Shown one piece after another: positions 9,147 through 17,753 of a stretch of 64,000 nt of DNA. The notes below the pieces were generated by a model. The model did no database searches and was not told the DNA's origin. It saw nothing but the letters and a program-made list of their open reading frames with translations. This DNA is from Myroides odoratus DSM 2801 (GTDB lineage: Bacteria; Bacteroidota; Bacteroidia; Flavobacteriales; Flavobacteriaceae), in the NCBI RefSeq assembly GCF_000243275.1, contig NZ_CM001437.1, positions 152,312-216,311 on the forward strand. The letters run 5' to 3'. The translations under genes were made by a program, and so were the position numbers. Numbering within the stretch: position 1 is the first letter of the stretch; each line of letters begins with the position of its first letter.

Positions 9147-9270
9147 AAACCTCACAAAGCACAGTTGCATGAGCGCGGGATGCGCCCCCTCCTTTGTCGG
9201 GGTGACATACAGGGTGTGAATTATGAGACGATGAGGATTTCTTCTTTAATCGACAATCCTCCAAAATACA
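9147..9270 (+). repeat. 124-bp direct repeat, copy 1
   Basis: The segment starting AAACCTCACAAAGCACAG and ending at the CCTCCAAAATACA motif recurs 186 bp further on, at 9333-9456, with about two base differences. It is GC-rich compared with its surroundings (GCGGGATGCGCCCCCTCC) and begins with one unit of the 16-bp minisatellite. It has no convincing coding content. Confidence 0.85.
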
Positions 9271-9284
9271 ATCCTCCAAAATAC

Positions 9285-9348
9285 AAACCTCACAAAAAAC
9301 AAACCTCACAAAAAACAAACCTCACAAAAAACAAACCTCACAAAGCAC
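9285..9348 (+). repeat. 16-bp minisatellite, four units
   Basis: AAACCTCACAAAAAAC-type units start at 9285, 9301, 9317 and 9333, the last being the first bases of the second 124-bp repeat. The same unit is found near 12.9 kb. Confidence 0.88.
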
Positions 9349-9456
9349 AGTTGCGTGAGCGCGGGATGCGACCCCTCCTTTGTCGGGGTGACATACAGGG
9401 TGTGAATTATGAGACGATGAGGATTTCTTCTTTAATCGACAATCCTCCAAAATACA
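9333..9456 (+). repeat. 124-bp direct repeat, copy 2
   Basis: Near-identical to 9147-9270. The differences seen are an A to G in TTGC(A/G)TGAG and a C to A in GATGCG(C/A)CCCC. It is bracketed by 16-bp minisatellite units on both sides. Confidence 0.85.
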
Positions 9457-9540
9457 AACCTCACAAAGAACAAACCTCACAAAGAACAAACCTCACAAAG
9501 AACAAACCTCACAAAGAGCAAAAAACAAACCTCACAAAAA
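9456..9540 (+). repeat. 16-bp minisatellite, five units
   Basis: AAACCTCACAAAGAAC units start at 9456, 9472, 9488 and 9504, then a 7-bp slip and a last unit at 9527. The array stops about 10 bp before the small membrane protein gene. No spacers are present, so it is not CRISPR. Confidence 0.88.
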
Positions 9541-9549
9541 AACATCTCT

Positions 9550-9705
9550 ATGCATCGTATTCTAGCTATTATCGTTATCTTATTAGGAATCTACATGATT
9601 TACTTGGGAATTAAAGCGAGTATGCAACCTCCTTTAATCACAGGGATAGGTTTTATCCTTATTGGAGTATTATTTTTAATGAACAAATCGAAATCTCAAA
9701 AATAG
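9550..9705 (+). CDS. Small two-helix membrane protein (51 residues)
   Basis: ATG 9550 to TAG 9705. The product starts MHRILAIIVILLGIYMIYLG and continues through ASMQPPLITG to a second hydrophobic segment IGFILIGVLFLMN and a basic tail NKSKSQK. Two membrane helices with a Pro-Pro turn are clear. No family is recognised. The good hydrophobic pattern, the clean stop and a strong terminator right after it argue for a real gene. It begins just after the minisatellite block, so the repeats form its upstream region, and a large spurious frame runs through it in another phase. Confidence 0.6.
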   Translation: MHRILAIIVILLGIYMIYLGIKASMQPPLITGIGFILIGVLFLMNKSKSQK

Positions 9706-9711
9706 ATCAAC

Positions 9712-9743
9712 AAAAAAACCAACCTCAAAAGGGTTGGTTTTTT
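9712..9743. terminator. Bidirectional terminator between the small membrane protein and fsa
   Basis: AACCAACC / GGTTGGTT stem with a run of A before and T after, so it can end transcription from both the plus-strand small gene and the minus-strand aldolase gene. Confidence 0.85.
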
Positions 9744-9783
9744 TTAGTTTGTATGTTTGTAAATAAGTTTTGTATTGTAAAGG

Positions 9784-10440
9784 TTATTGATTCCCTTTCG
9801 CGTAATCAGCTAAGAATTGAGCTAATCCGTTATCTGTTAAAGGGTGTTTCAACAATCCTAAGATTGCAGATAAAGGACCTGTCATTACATCAGCTCCAAT
9901 TTTTGCACAATTCACGATGTGCATCGTATGACGAACTGAAGCAGCTAAAATTTGTGTTTCATATCCGTAGTTATCATAAATCTGGCGAATTTCTTCAATA
10001 AGCACTAACCCATCAGTTGAAATATCATCCAAACGACCGATAAAAGGAGAAACGTAAGTAGCTCCTGCTTTAGCAGCTAATAAAGCTTGACCAGCAGAGA
10101 ATACTAAAGTAACGTTTGTTTTAATACCTTTTGATGAAAAGTATTTACAAGCTTTTACTCCTTCTTTTGTCATTGGTAATTTTACAACGATTTGTGGGTG
10201 TAAGGCAGCAAGCTCTTCCCCTTCTTTAATCATTCCTTCGTAATCTACTGAAATTACCTCAGCACTAACATCACCATCTACAATTTCGCAAATCGATTTG
10301 TAGTGGTTTAAAATGTTTGCTGCACCTGTAATTCCCTCTTTAGCCATTAGTGAAGGATTGGTAGTCACTCCATCTAATACCCCCAGCGCTTCTGCTTCCT
10401 TAATTTGATCTAAGTTAGCCGTGTCAATAAAAAACTTCAT
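9784..10440 (-). CDS. fsa: Fructose-6-phosphate aldolase / small transaldolase
   Basis: 218 residues, the length of the FSA/TalC subgroup rather than the classical 320-residue transaldolase. It begins [20 protein letters not shown] and has the [12 protein letters not shown] motif, the Schiff-base lysine in [13 protein letters not shown], and [18 protein letters not shown]. Members either cleave fructose 6-phosphate or act as transaldolase in the pentose phosphate pathway. Sequence alone does not separate the two. A -7 box TATTTTTG lies on the minus strand at 10475-10482. It is a monocistronic gene. Confidence 0.9.
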   Translation of the reverse strand: MKFFIDTANLDQIKEAEALGVLDGVTTNPSLMAKEGITGAANILNHYKSICEIVDGDVSAEVISVDYEGMIKEGEELAALHPQIVVKLPMTKEGVKACKYFSSKGIKTNVTLVFSAGQALLAAKAGATYVSPFIGRLDDISTDGLVLIEEIRQIYDNYGYETQILAASVRHTMHIVNCAKIGADVMTGPLSAILGLLKHPLTDNGLAQFLADYAKGNQ

Positions 10441-10522
10441 AATTTTAAAACTTAAAATTTGTTATGTTGTGTGTCAAAAATACAATATTAATTCCCGTTT
10501 CCGGCATCCTCACTCTTCTTTT

Positions 10523-11332
10523 TTAGCCTTTAATTTTATAGTGGTTCATCAAGAGCTTTTCGTAGGTTTTACCAGGGAGGATCTTTTTCAAAAACAAAGA
10601 GAATTTCTGCATCGGTGCTCCAATCACATAACGCACCTTCGGTTTTGGCGTTTGGATAATTTTGTAAATCGCTTGTGCCATTTCAATCGGATCTCCCCCA
10701 TCATCCACATGTTCATTCATCATCTCCAACGACATTTTATACACGTCTTCATAAGGTGATTTTTCAATCACAGGTGCATGATAACGCCCTGCTGCAATAT
10801 TCGTTGCAAAATCCCCAGGCGCTACATTAGTCACCTCAATACCAAATGGTTTCAACTCCATACGCAAAGATTCTGTAATCAATTCTAGTGCCCCTTTAGA
10901 GGAAGAGTAATAGCCACGGAAAGGCAACCCCATATACCCTGCGATAGATGTTACATTGATAATCAATCCAGTCTTTTGCTTGCGCATGGTTGGTAAAGCC
11001 GCTTTGATAACCGCAATAGGTCCAAATACATTGGTTTGAAAATTATTGACAATTTCAGCAGTAGGCACTTCTTCAATGGCTCCGGTAATTCCAACACCTG
11101 CATTGTTAATTAGAATATCCAAGCGCCCTTCTTGCTCTACTACAGTTCGAATAGCTTCCGCAATACTAGCTTCATCGCGAACATCTAATTGCACTAAAGG
11201 AAACACAGAGGTCGTTACGCGCTCTGGATTTCTACTCGTTCCATACACTTTGTATCCTTTTTCATGTAAAAAGTTACCAATCGATTTACCAATCCCGGAT
11301 GATCCTCCTGTAATAAAAACTACCTTCGTCAT
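10523..11332 (-). CDS. Short-chain dehydrogenase/reductase
   Basis: 269 residues from ATG 11332. Classical SDR features: TGGSSGIGKSIG cofactor loop near the N-terminus, NNAG (residues about 80-83), catalytic Ser in NVTSIAGYMG, and YYSSSKGALE with the YxxxK pair. The C-terminal basic segment (KKILPGKTYEKLLMNHYK) resembles SDRs acting on lipids or steroids, but the substrate is unknown. The frame opens 11 codons further upstream, yet a well-formed promoter at 11352-11381 places the transcript start after that ATG. Confidence 0.88.
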   Translation of the reverse strand: MTKVVFITGGSSGIGKSIGNFLHEKGYKVYGTSRNPERVTTSVFPLVQLDVRDEASIAEAIRTVVEQEGRLDILINNAGVGITGAIEEVPTAEIVNNFQTNVFGPIAVIKAALPTMRKQKTGLIINVTSIAGYMGLPFRGYYSSSKGALELITESLRMELKPFGIEVTNVAPGDFATNIAAGRYHAPVIEKSPYEDVYKMSLEMMNEHVDDGGDPIEMAQAIYKIIQTPKPKVRYVIGAPMQKFSLFLKKILPGKTYEKLLMNHYKIKG

Positions 11333-11351
11333 GTTTTTGCTTTGTTTGCAA

Positions 11352-11381
11352 CAAATATAGCACAACTAATAAAAAAGACAA
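11352..11381 (-). promoter_or_regulatory. Promoter of the SDR gene
   Basis: On the minus strand TTG (11379-11381) and TATATTTG (11352-11359) are 19 bp apart, a textbook Bacteroidota -33/-7 pair. It fixes the SDR start at 11332. Confidence 0.65.
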
Positions 11382-11446
11382 TTGGAAGTCGCCTTTTAAA
11401 ATCAAAGGGAATCGCAGAAGATGCCTATACAACAGAAAATAATTAG

Positions 11447-11454
11447 TATTTTTG
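11447..11454 (+). promoter_or_regulatory. -7 box of the M28 peptidase gene
   Basis: TATTTTTG fits TAnnTTTG and stands 38 bp before the ATG at 11493. A -33 TTG is not evident. Confidence 0.4.
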
Positions 11455-11492
11455 ATCACTTGTGATTCAATACATATCCTATCGAGTATCCT

Positions 11493-12515
11493 ATGAAAAA
11501 ATATAGTATCCTAGTTGCCCTTAGTGCCTTGTCGTTGGGCTTTGTTCAATGTCAATCGCCACAAACCGTGGTACAAAACACTCCTACATTGACGGAAGAG
11601 GCTTATTTTAAGCGCATCTCTTCTGATTCGATTCAGCAAAGTTTATTGGTTTTAACGGCGGATAGTTTAGAAGGACGTCGCACAGGTGAACCTGGTCAAA
11701 AGAAAGCCGCTCAATACTTGGCGAATTACTATAAAAAATTGGGAATCGGAATGCCTCCACAAACTACGAGTTATTTTCAACCTATTCCTGCCTCGTTTAT
11801 GACCAATTGGCAAATGCGATTAAAAGACAGTGAAAATGTTTGGGCATATATTGAAGGAAGTGAAAAACCAGAAGAGGTTTTGGTGCTTTCTGCTCATTTT
11901 GATCACATGGGTATTTTGCTAAACAAAATTTACTATGGCGCAGATGACAATGGTTCAGGCACTTCTGCGGTAATGGAAATTGCACGTGTTTTTCAATCTT
12001 TAGTAAAGGAAGGGATTCGACCTAAACGCTCCATCTTATTTCTCCATCTTACAGGGGAAGAGTTTGGTTTATTTGGTTCTAAATTTTACACCGAAAACCC
12101 ACCTATTCCATTGTCTAACACCATTGCTAATTTAAACATTGACATGATTGGAAGACGAAGCCCTGAACATCCTTCAACAGATGATTATATCTTTTTAGTA
12201 GGGTCGGATAAATTAAGTCAGGATTTACATGATACAGCAGAAAAAGCCAATGAGGAATCGGTGCAATTAATTTTGGATTACACCTTTAATGACGATAGTG
12301 ACCCACAGCGAATTTACTATCGATCGGATCATTACAATTTTGCTAAAAACAATATTCCGGCAATCTTTTTTTACAATGGTACGCATGATGACTATCACCT
12401 ACCCTCTGATACTTTTGATAAAATAGATTTTCCTATTCTAACCAAAAGAACGCAATTTATATTTGAAACTGCTTGGAAATTAGCTAATGGAGCAAACAGA
12501 CCTCAACTCAACTAA
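11493..12515 (+). CDS. M28 family zinc aminopeptidase-like lipoprotein
   Basis: 340 residues. The N-terminus MKKYSILVALSALSLGFVQC looks like a lipoprotein signal with C20, although Gln before the Cys is unusual. Zinc-site motifs of peptidase family M28 are present in order: SAHFDHMG, YGADDNGSGTSAVME, HLTGEEFGLFGSKF, NIDMIGR and YRSDHYNFAKNNIPAIFF. It should hydrolyse N-terminal residues from peptides in the periplasm or at the surface. The last 29 bp overlap the next gene, which is in another frame. Confidence 0.9.
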   Translation: MKKYSILVALSALSLGFVQCQSPQTVVQNTPTLTEEAYFKRISSDSIQQSLLVLTADSLEGRRTGEPGQKKAAQYLANYYKKLGIGMPPQTTSYFQPIPASFMTNWQMRLKDSENVWAYIEGSEKPEEVLVLSAHFDHMGILLNKIYYGADDNGSGTSAVMEIARVFQSLVKEGIRPKRSILFLHLTGEEFGLFGSKFYTENPPIPLSNTIANLNIDMIGRRSPEHPSTDDYIFLVGSDKLSQDLHDTAEKANEESVQLILDYTFNDDSDPQRIYYRSDHYNFAKNNIPAIFFYNGTHDDYHLPSDTFDKIDFPILTKRTQFIFETAWKLANGANRPQLN

Positions 12516-12804
12516 AAATAGAATAAAATGGGCTAAAATCGTTGATATTTCGATTTTCGTCCTTTGTTTTGTTCATTTAATCCTGTGGATTATTCGCGCT
12601 TCCTATATTACGGGTTCCCATACGGGACCATGGGCAACCTGGGTGTACAATCATTTGTATACTCCCATGTACTATGCGCTATACGCACTTCCTATTGCCT
12701 TGGGGTTTAGCGTCATAAACCGAAAACTATCGGTAGATTCTTTTGCTTTCCTATCCCTTAAGTCATTGGTTATTACGTATATTTTGATTTTTATTTTGCG
12801 ATGA
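12487..12804 (+). CDS. Small predicted membrane protein
   Basis: 105 residues with three hydrophobic segments (about 17-38, 58-76 and 86-104), separated by an aromatic loop around THTGPWATWVYNHLYTPMYY-like residues. No family recognised. The only in-frame start is ATG 12487, inside the end of the M28 peptidase gene, so the two probably form a translationally coupled pair. The first 13 residues are polar. Right after its stop comes the second minisatellite block. Confidence 0.6.
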   Translation: MEQTDLNSTKNRIKWAKIVDISIFVLCFVHLILWIIRASYITGSHTGPWATWVYNHLYTPMYYALYALPIALGFSVINRKLSVDSFAFLSLKSLVITYILIFILR

Positions 12805-12838
12805 GGCGGTGAGAATGTAGGGCGATGAGGCGATGAGC

Positions 12839-12982
12839 AAACCTCACAAAGAGCAAACCTCACAAAGAGCAAACCTCACAAAGAGCAAACCTCACAAAGA
12901 ACAAACCTCACAAAGAACAAACCTCACAAAGAACAAACCTCACAAAGAACAAACCTCACAAAGAGCAAACCTCACAAAGAGC
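12839..12982 (+). repeat. 16-bp minisatellite, nine units in perfect register
   Basis: Units AAACCTCACAAAGAGC or AAACCTCACAAAGAAC begin every 16 bp from 12839 to 12967. Variation is at one base (AGAGC versus AGAAC): four AGC units, then AAC units, then AGC again, as expected from slippage or unequal exchange. A GATGAGGCG-rich lead-in (12801-12838) precedes it. It lies between convergent genes and no terminator hairpin is evident there. Confidence 0.92.
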
Positions 12983-13020
12983 AAAAAAACAACTAGGCAC
13001 CGTTCACCGTAAACCATCCC

Positions 13021-13563
13021 CTATTTAGAAATATACTTGCTATCTATATAATCTGTTAGCCAAACACCATTAGCAGAACAGAAAAACGACACGCCATCTT
13101 CTTGCATTTTTCCTGCTAAAATCGTTAATACAACAACTCGTCCATGACGGGAACCCACGGCAATTGCGGTTTCTTTATCTTGACTCAAATGCACATGTTG
13201 GCGGTTCATTTTTTTGATTCCTTCCTTGTAAATGGAGGGCAAAAAACGATCGGCTGTTCCATGATACAAATATACTGGTGGCACTTGTGGAGTAAATTCT
13301 AAATCCACCACAATCGAATGCCCTTGATTGGCACGTATTTTCGTTTGGTCCTCATTCAAAGAATATCTTTTCTTTGTATTAGTTGCTACAATTTCATCTA
13401 ATTCTTTTCGAGTAAAGGACACGCGGTGCTTGCCACATTTTTGAATTAATTCATCAATATTTGCCCAGCCATTCGCATCTAGTTGAATTCCTATTTTACT
13501 CGGTTCATGACGCAAAATCAAAGACAAAAACTTCCCTATACTTTTCTTTCTAGCTTCTTCCAT
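13021..13563 (-). CDS. kptA: RNA 2'-phosphotransferase (Tpt1/KptA)
   Basis: 180 residues. The N-terminal winged-helix part has SLILRHEPSKIGIQLDANGWA and the C-terminal ADP-ribosyltransferase-like part has YHGTADRFL and VHLSQDKETAIAVGSRHGR, the NAD-binding and catalytic Arg/His set of the family. The enzyme moves an internal 2'-phosphate from RNA to NAD, giving ADP-ribose 1'',2''-cyclic phosphate. Its role in bacteria is not settled. The start is one base from the stop of the upstream SMI1/KNR4 gene, so they are cotranscribed. Confidence 0.93.
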   Translation of the reverse strand: MEEARKKSIGKFLSLILRHEPSKIGIQLDANGWANIDELIQKCGKHRVSFTRKELDEIVATNTKKRYSLNEDQTKIRANQGHSIVVDLEFTPQVPPVYLYHGTADRFLPSIYKEGIKKMNRQHVHLSQDKETAIAVGSRHGRVVVLTILAGKMQEDGVSFFCSANGVWLTDYIDSKYISK

Positions 13564-13564
13564 T

Positions 13565-14911
13565 TTAGGCTTGTAAATCTTCTACGGTTAATTTCATTTC
13601 TGTTAAACGATGCGTTAAATTAGTCAGGATGTAATTCTCTTCCGCACTGTCCTTATACTTGTGATACACTGCTTGATATACTGGCAGTAAACTTTCATCT
13701 ATTATGCCTCTTAGTGCTTGTAAACTATACAACACTACATTTTCATTTTCATCTTGTAATGCTTCTCTAAATAAAATGATATAGGCTTCTTTATTTTCCA
13801 ATTTACCCAGCGTATAAACAGCTTGACTGCGAATTTCAGCTTGTCTTGACGTTAATCCAGGTACAATTAAATACGCATAATTATCTGTTGCTTTTATTGC
13901 AATATAACTGTAAAAACGATAGGTTTCTTCCTCTTCTATTTTATCCTTATACGCTTCTAATACAGGAAGCCAATAGGCTTCATTTGTTCCATACCAGTGA
14001 ATTTGCTGCAAGACAAACAACAAGTTCGCTTCCACTTCTTCTTCTAAAAAAGGGATAGCACGATCAAAGGTTGTTTTCGCTAAAATCGAAATCAAACGCT
14101 GTCTTACTACAACTGTTACTTGAGGAATTGTTTCTATCACACCTTGAAGAATAGGTTCGCTTATTTCTTTTTTATTCATTAACCCATCCAAGTATTCCAA
14201 TTGCTCTTGTTCTGTGGTAGCCGTTCGAAAAGCCTCCCATAAGTCGATACTTGTTCCTCCTCTTCTGTAACCAAACCATCCAGCGTGTTCTGCGAGTAAA
14301 TCCCCAGCAATAATTTCATCCAACCAACGCTCATACCAAGCTAAAAAATCAGCTTCATAAGCAAATGCAGGTTTGTAATCATCATTGAGGTAAACAATTC
14401 TACCTTTATGCGGTCCATTTAAAATTAAACAAGTTGTAATTGCACATCCTTGCGTGCCAATAGGTAATAATCCACCAAATAAAGGCCCTACAATTGCATC
14501 GTAAGCCTCATCGGATAACTCCTCATCATACATAGCTTGCGTTAACGTTGTCCAAGTCTTATCAGTCATATCAGGATCTAATAGACAAGGATAACTCAAA
14601 TAGCGCTTAACATCCCCTGCATTGAGATCTTCTAGCCCATCCCCTAAAGGATAAATCCCATAATAAGGCCCAGCGGCACTTCCCATATAGGCGTTTTCTG
14701 TTGTGTTTCCATTTCCTATTTGGGTTACAAATGCCACATAAGCTTCGGGTAGTTTAATTCCGCACTTTTGTTCAAAAGTTGCTACTTCCTGAAGATCGAC
14801 ATTCGCACCTACGGTATATTCATGCGAATCTGCACCAAATACAACAAAATCTTCGTCGTATTGTTCAATATTCGCTAACTTTTCTTTGATTCTACTTAGT
14901 TGTATCTCCAC
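13565..14911 (-). CDS. SMI1/KNR4 domain protein with HEAT-like repeats
   Basis: 448 residues. Residues about 20-200 match the SMI1/KNR4 (SUKH) fold: FEQKCGIKLPEAYVAFVTQIGNG is its hallmark helix-strand unit. Residues 260-430 are helical repeats of the HEAT type, for example LTSRQAEIRSQAVYTLGKLE and DENENVVLYSLQALRGI. SUKH proteins often act as immunity proteins against contact-dependent toxins or in other protein contacts. No toxin gene is next to this one, so no immunity role is claimed. It lies 15 bp after the HutD-like gene and 1 bp before kptA. Confidence 0.82.
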   Translation of the reverse strand: MEIQLSRIKEKLANIEQYDEDFVVFGADSHEYTVGANVDLQEVATFEQKCGIKLPEAYVAFVTQIGNGNTTENAYMGSAAGPYYGIYPLGDGLEDLNAGDVKRYLSYPCLLDPDMTDKTWTTLTQAMYDEELSDEAYDAIVGPLFGGLLPIGTQGCAITTCLILNGPHKGRIVYLNDDYKPAFAYEADFLAWYERWLDEIIAGDLLAEHAGWFGYRRGGTSIDLWEAFRTATTEQEQLEYLDGLMNKKEISEPILQGVIETIPQVTVVVRQRLISILAKTTFDRAIPFLEEEVEANLLFVLQQIHWYGTNEAYWLPVLEAYKDKIEEEETYRFYSYIAIKATDNYAYLIVPGLTSRQAEIRSQAVYTLGKLENKEAYIILFREALQDENENVVLYSLQALRGIIDESLLPVYQAVYHKYKDSAEENYILTNLTHRLTEMKLTVEDLQA

Positions 14912-14926
14912 TTTTCTTTTTCTTCT

Positions 14927-15487
14927 TTATTTTATTTCTGGCATCGACCAATACCCTACAATAGTCGGTTGATTTACTTGTACTTCTACTGTTTGCTCTT
15001 CCTCATTGGTTATCAGAATACAATCCCACAGTTGCATGTCAAAAGATTGGGTATTAATCACAACTTCTCCCGCTGCTAACGCAAATAGCATAATAAACGG
15101 TTGATTCGTTTGAAAGGGTTCTTGACGCACCGCAACGACCTCATCGACAATCGTATCCTGCAGCATCAAATTAAAATCCGTTCCTTTTGAATAGGAAGTA
15201 ATGGTATCCGTTGACTTGAATGTAAATAGCTCGTGATTTTCATAGTGCTGATCTACGCCATTGATTGTTAAGTCTAACTTGCCATCTAACATCGCTAAAT
15301 AGCGGTGATATCCTTCAAATTTTGTAAATTCAGAAGGAATCGTTTCAATGGTGGCACTACTAATGCGAAATGCAAACTTTCGATCCGCATATAGAGCCAT
15401 TTTAGGGTAAATGCTATATTCTCTCGTTTGCCCACCTGACCATTGGTTCGCAGTCACCGTTTCTTTTTGTATAAATTCAATATGCAT
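14927..15487 (-). CDS. HutD/Ves family cupin protein
   Basis: 186 residues, beginning MHIEFIQKETVTANQWSGGQ, followed by TREYSIYP and the FRISSATIE pattern of the HutD/Ves family. The family is a bicupin of unknown catalytic activity, linked in other bacteria to histidine utilisation control. No hut gene is near. It is 55 bp downstream of the lanthipeptide exporter, so read-through from that operon is possible, but nothing in its sequence ties it to peptide modification. Confidence 0.82.
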   Translation of the reverse strand: MHIEFIQKETVTANQWSGGQTREYSIYPKMALYADRKFAFRISSATIETIPSEFTKFEGYHRYLAMLDGKLDLTINGVDQHYENHELFTFKSTDTITSYSKGTDFNLMLQDTIVDEVVAVRQEPFQTNQPFIMLFALAAGEVVINTQSFDMQLWDCILITNEEEQTVEVQVNQPTIVGYWSMPEIK

Positions 15488-15542
15488 CGTACAAATAAAC
15501 CTTGTAATTGAGAGGTTAAAACTACCACATTTTTTTGGCTTA

Positions 15543-17750
15543 TTAACTCCCTAATTCTAGTTGATTCTTGACTAGGTTATAGTATGTACCCTTTTTAGCG
15601 ACTAAAGCTTGATGGTTCCCTTCTTCTATACATTGACCTTGTTGAAGTACAATAATATGGTCTGCTTGTTTTACAGTAGACAAACGATGGGCTATGATTA
15701 ATACGGTTTTTCCTTTAAAAAACGTTTGTAAATTGTCGTGAATTATCTTCTCGTTTTCAGCATCTAAAGCAGAAGTTGCTTCGTCAAAGAACAGATAATG
15801 AGGATTTTTATACACAGCGCGAGCAATTAGGATACGCTGCTTTTGTCCGCCAGAAATGCCATTCCCTGCCGCACCAATTTTAGTTTGATATCCTAAAGGC
15901 AACTCCGATATAAATAACTCTAAATTGGCCATTTGAGCAGCATGCCTTAGTTTCGACTCATTCATTTCCTGATCACTTGTGGCAATATTACGTGCAATAG
16001 TATCTGAAAAAATAAAACCGTCTTGCATAACGACACCACAATTTTCACGAATACTCCTAGGAGAAAGTGCAGTCAAAGAATCTTCATCAAAATAGATTGT
16101 TCCATGTGTAGGCTCATAAAATTTTAATAAAAGCTTCATCAATGTAGTTTTACCACTTCCACTAGCACCAACAATAGCGGTTACTTTACCCTTTGGAAAC
16201 AATAAGTGAAGATTTTTCAACACATAGGGAGATTGAGGTCCTTCATATTGAAAGGAAAGCTTATTTAAATATATTCCTCTATTTTTCTCATTATCTTGTT
16301 TTCCTTCTGTCACGATTAGTGGTTTTAATGTTTCTTGTTCTTCTATAGGATGATGTTGTACTTCATTTAATCGGGCTAAACTAAGCTTCGCATCTTGAAA
16401 TGACCTAAAAAATGCAATAAGTTGATTAATCGGACTGTTCATTTGTCCGATGATATAAGAAACACTGAGTAAAGCTCCTAATGACATTGCTTGATGTACC
16501 ACTAAATAAGAAGTGAGAAAAGTTACCACAATATTTTTAAACTGATTGATAAATTCAAATCCAGAAAGTTGCACTTGATCTACTTTTAAAATCCGCTTAT
16601 TAATAACGAAGAGTTTTTGTTGTATTTCTTCCCACTCGATTCGTTTACTTTCCTCTAGTTGGTTCAATTTCATTTCTGAAACTCCATTGATAATTTCGTA
16701 AATTGCTTCTTGATTCTCACTGCGTTGTTGAAAACGAAAATAATCTAACATTTTTCTCTTTTTCATCCAATACAAAGACCAACCAATAGAAATAATCGTT
16801 AGACTGATATAAACAATTAAAATCTGAATATCATAGTACCACAATACCCCAAAGAAAACAGAAAATGTAAACATTGAAAAAACAGTTAGCAAACTATCCG
16901 AAGTTAGAAACTGTTCAATTCTCTCATGATCTTGAATACGCTGATTAAAATCTCCCATCAATTTAGTATCAAAAAACTTAATGGGTAATTGCAATAATTT
17001 CTTTAGAAAATCGGAGATAATTTGAATGTTGATTTGGGTTCCCATAATTAACAAGATCCAATTTCGACCTACACTAAACACAATATTACCCAAAAAAAAG
17101 GCTAGCTGAGCCATCAACACATATGTGATTACGGATAAGTTAGCTTTGTTGACTCCTTCATCAATAAGTTGTTGCGTTAAAAATGGAAAAAACAACATCG
17201 TCAAAGTACCTAAAAAAAGTAAAACAAATAATTGAAATACTTGTTTGCGGTAGGGTTTTAGATAGTGCCAAACATAGGCAAGTGTTTGTTTCTCTTGTTT
17301 TATAACTTGTTGTTCATGAAATCTTTCTGTTGGATGAACAAACAAAGCAATTCCCTTTTCACCTTCTGATAACCAAGCATGTTTAAATTTCTCTACTGAC
17401 AAAGAAATCATCCCATATCCTGGGTCTGCAATTTTATATTTTTTCTGGTTGGAAAATAAAGTAGTCGAAATTTTATAAAGAACAACAAAGTGATTCTGAT
17501 TCCAATGTAAAATACAGGGCAAAAGGGCTTGATCTAAATCTAGTGTAGTAATTTTGACTGCTTTTGATCTCATACCAATCTTTTTCGCTGCTTCTTTAAT
17601 TCCCAAGAGCGAAACACCTTCTCTTGTAATAAAACACTGTTCCCGTATATATTGAATACTTACCTTTTTCTTGTAATGATTCGCAATCATCGCTAAACAC
17701 GCGGGGCCACAATCCATTTGGTCGTGTTGGGGGGTGAAATATCTGAACAT
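15543..17750 (-). CDS. Peptidase-containing (C39) ABC exporter of the lanthipeptide
   Basis: 735 residues. The N-terminal C39 peptidase has Cys14 in QMDCGPACLA, His87 in NQNHFVVLY and Asp109 in ADPGYG, the triad that cuts double-glycine leaders. Next come six membrane segments (about 165-420) and an ATPase with GASGSGKTT, signature GISGGQKQR and Walker B YLFFDEATSALD. It should cut the precursor after Gly-Gly and export the core. It stands 3 bp after lanC, and the precursor in this operon ends its leader in GG. No HlyD-type adaptor gene accompanies it. Confidence 0.93.
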   Translation of the reverse strand: MFRYFTPQHDQMDCGPACLAMIANHYKKKVSIQYIREQCFITREGVSLLGIKEAAKKIGMRSKAVKITTLDLDQALLPCILHWNQNHFVVLYKISTTLFSNQKKYKIADPGYGMISLSVEKFKHAWLSEGEKGIALFVHPTERFHEQQVIKQEKQTLAYVWHYLKPYRKQVFQLFVLLFLGTLTMLFFPFLTQQLIDEGVNKANLSVITYVLMAQLAFFLGNIVFSVGRNWILLIMGTQINIQIISDFLKKLLQLPIKFFDTKLMGDFNQRIQDHERIEQFLTSDSLLTVFSMFTFSVFFGVLWYYDIQILIVYISLTIISIGWSLYWMKKRKMLDYFRFQQRSENQEAIYEIINGVSEMKLNQLEESKRIEWEEIQQKLFVINKRILKVDQVQLSGFEFINQFKNIVVTFLTSYLVVHQAMSLGALLSVSYIIGQMNSPINQLIAFFRSFQDAKLSLARLNEVQHHPIEEQETLKPLIVTEGKQDNEKNRGIYLNKLSFQYEGPQSPYVLKNLHLLFPKGKVTAIVGASGSGKTTLMKLLLKFYEPTHGTIYFDEDSLTALSPRSIRENCGVVMQDGFIFSDTIARNIATSDQEMNESKLRHAAQMANLELFISELPLGYQTKIGAAGNGISGGQKQRILIARAVYKNPHYLFFDEATSALDAENEKIIHDNLQTFFKGKTVLIIAHRLSTVKQADHIIVLQQGQCIEEGNHQALVAKKGTYYNLVKNQLELGS

Positions 17751-17753
17751 GGA

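Noticed and set aside
9141..9614. A 157-codon plus-strand frame across the repeat block
   Set aside because: It consists of translated minisatellite and 124-bp repeats (reiterated Lys, Pro, His, Thr), and overlaps the better-supported small membrane protein in another phase.
12839..12982. CRISPR-like regular spacing
   Set aside because: Units are directly adjacent with no unique spacers, and there are no cas genes. It is a minisatellite.
13565..14911. SMI1/KNR4 protein as immunity protein of a polymorphic toxin
   Set aside because: No toxin, Rhs, WXG or secretion gene is near it, and its partner genes are kptA and a cupin.
14927..15487. HutD-like gene as part of the lanthipeptide system
   Set aside because: Only position suggests it. 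Its cupin family has no known role in peptide modification, and it groups with the SMI1/KNR4 and kptA genes.
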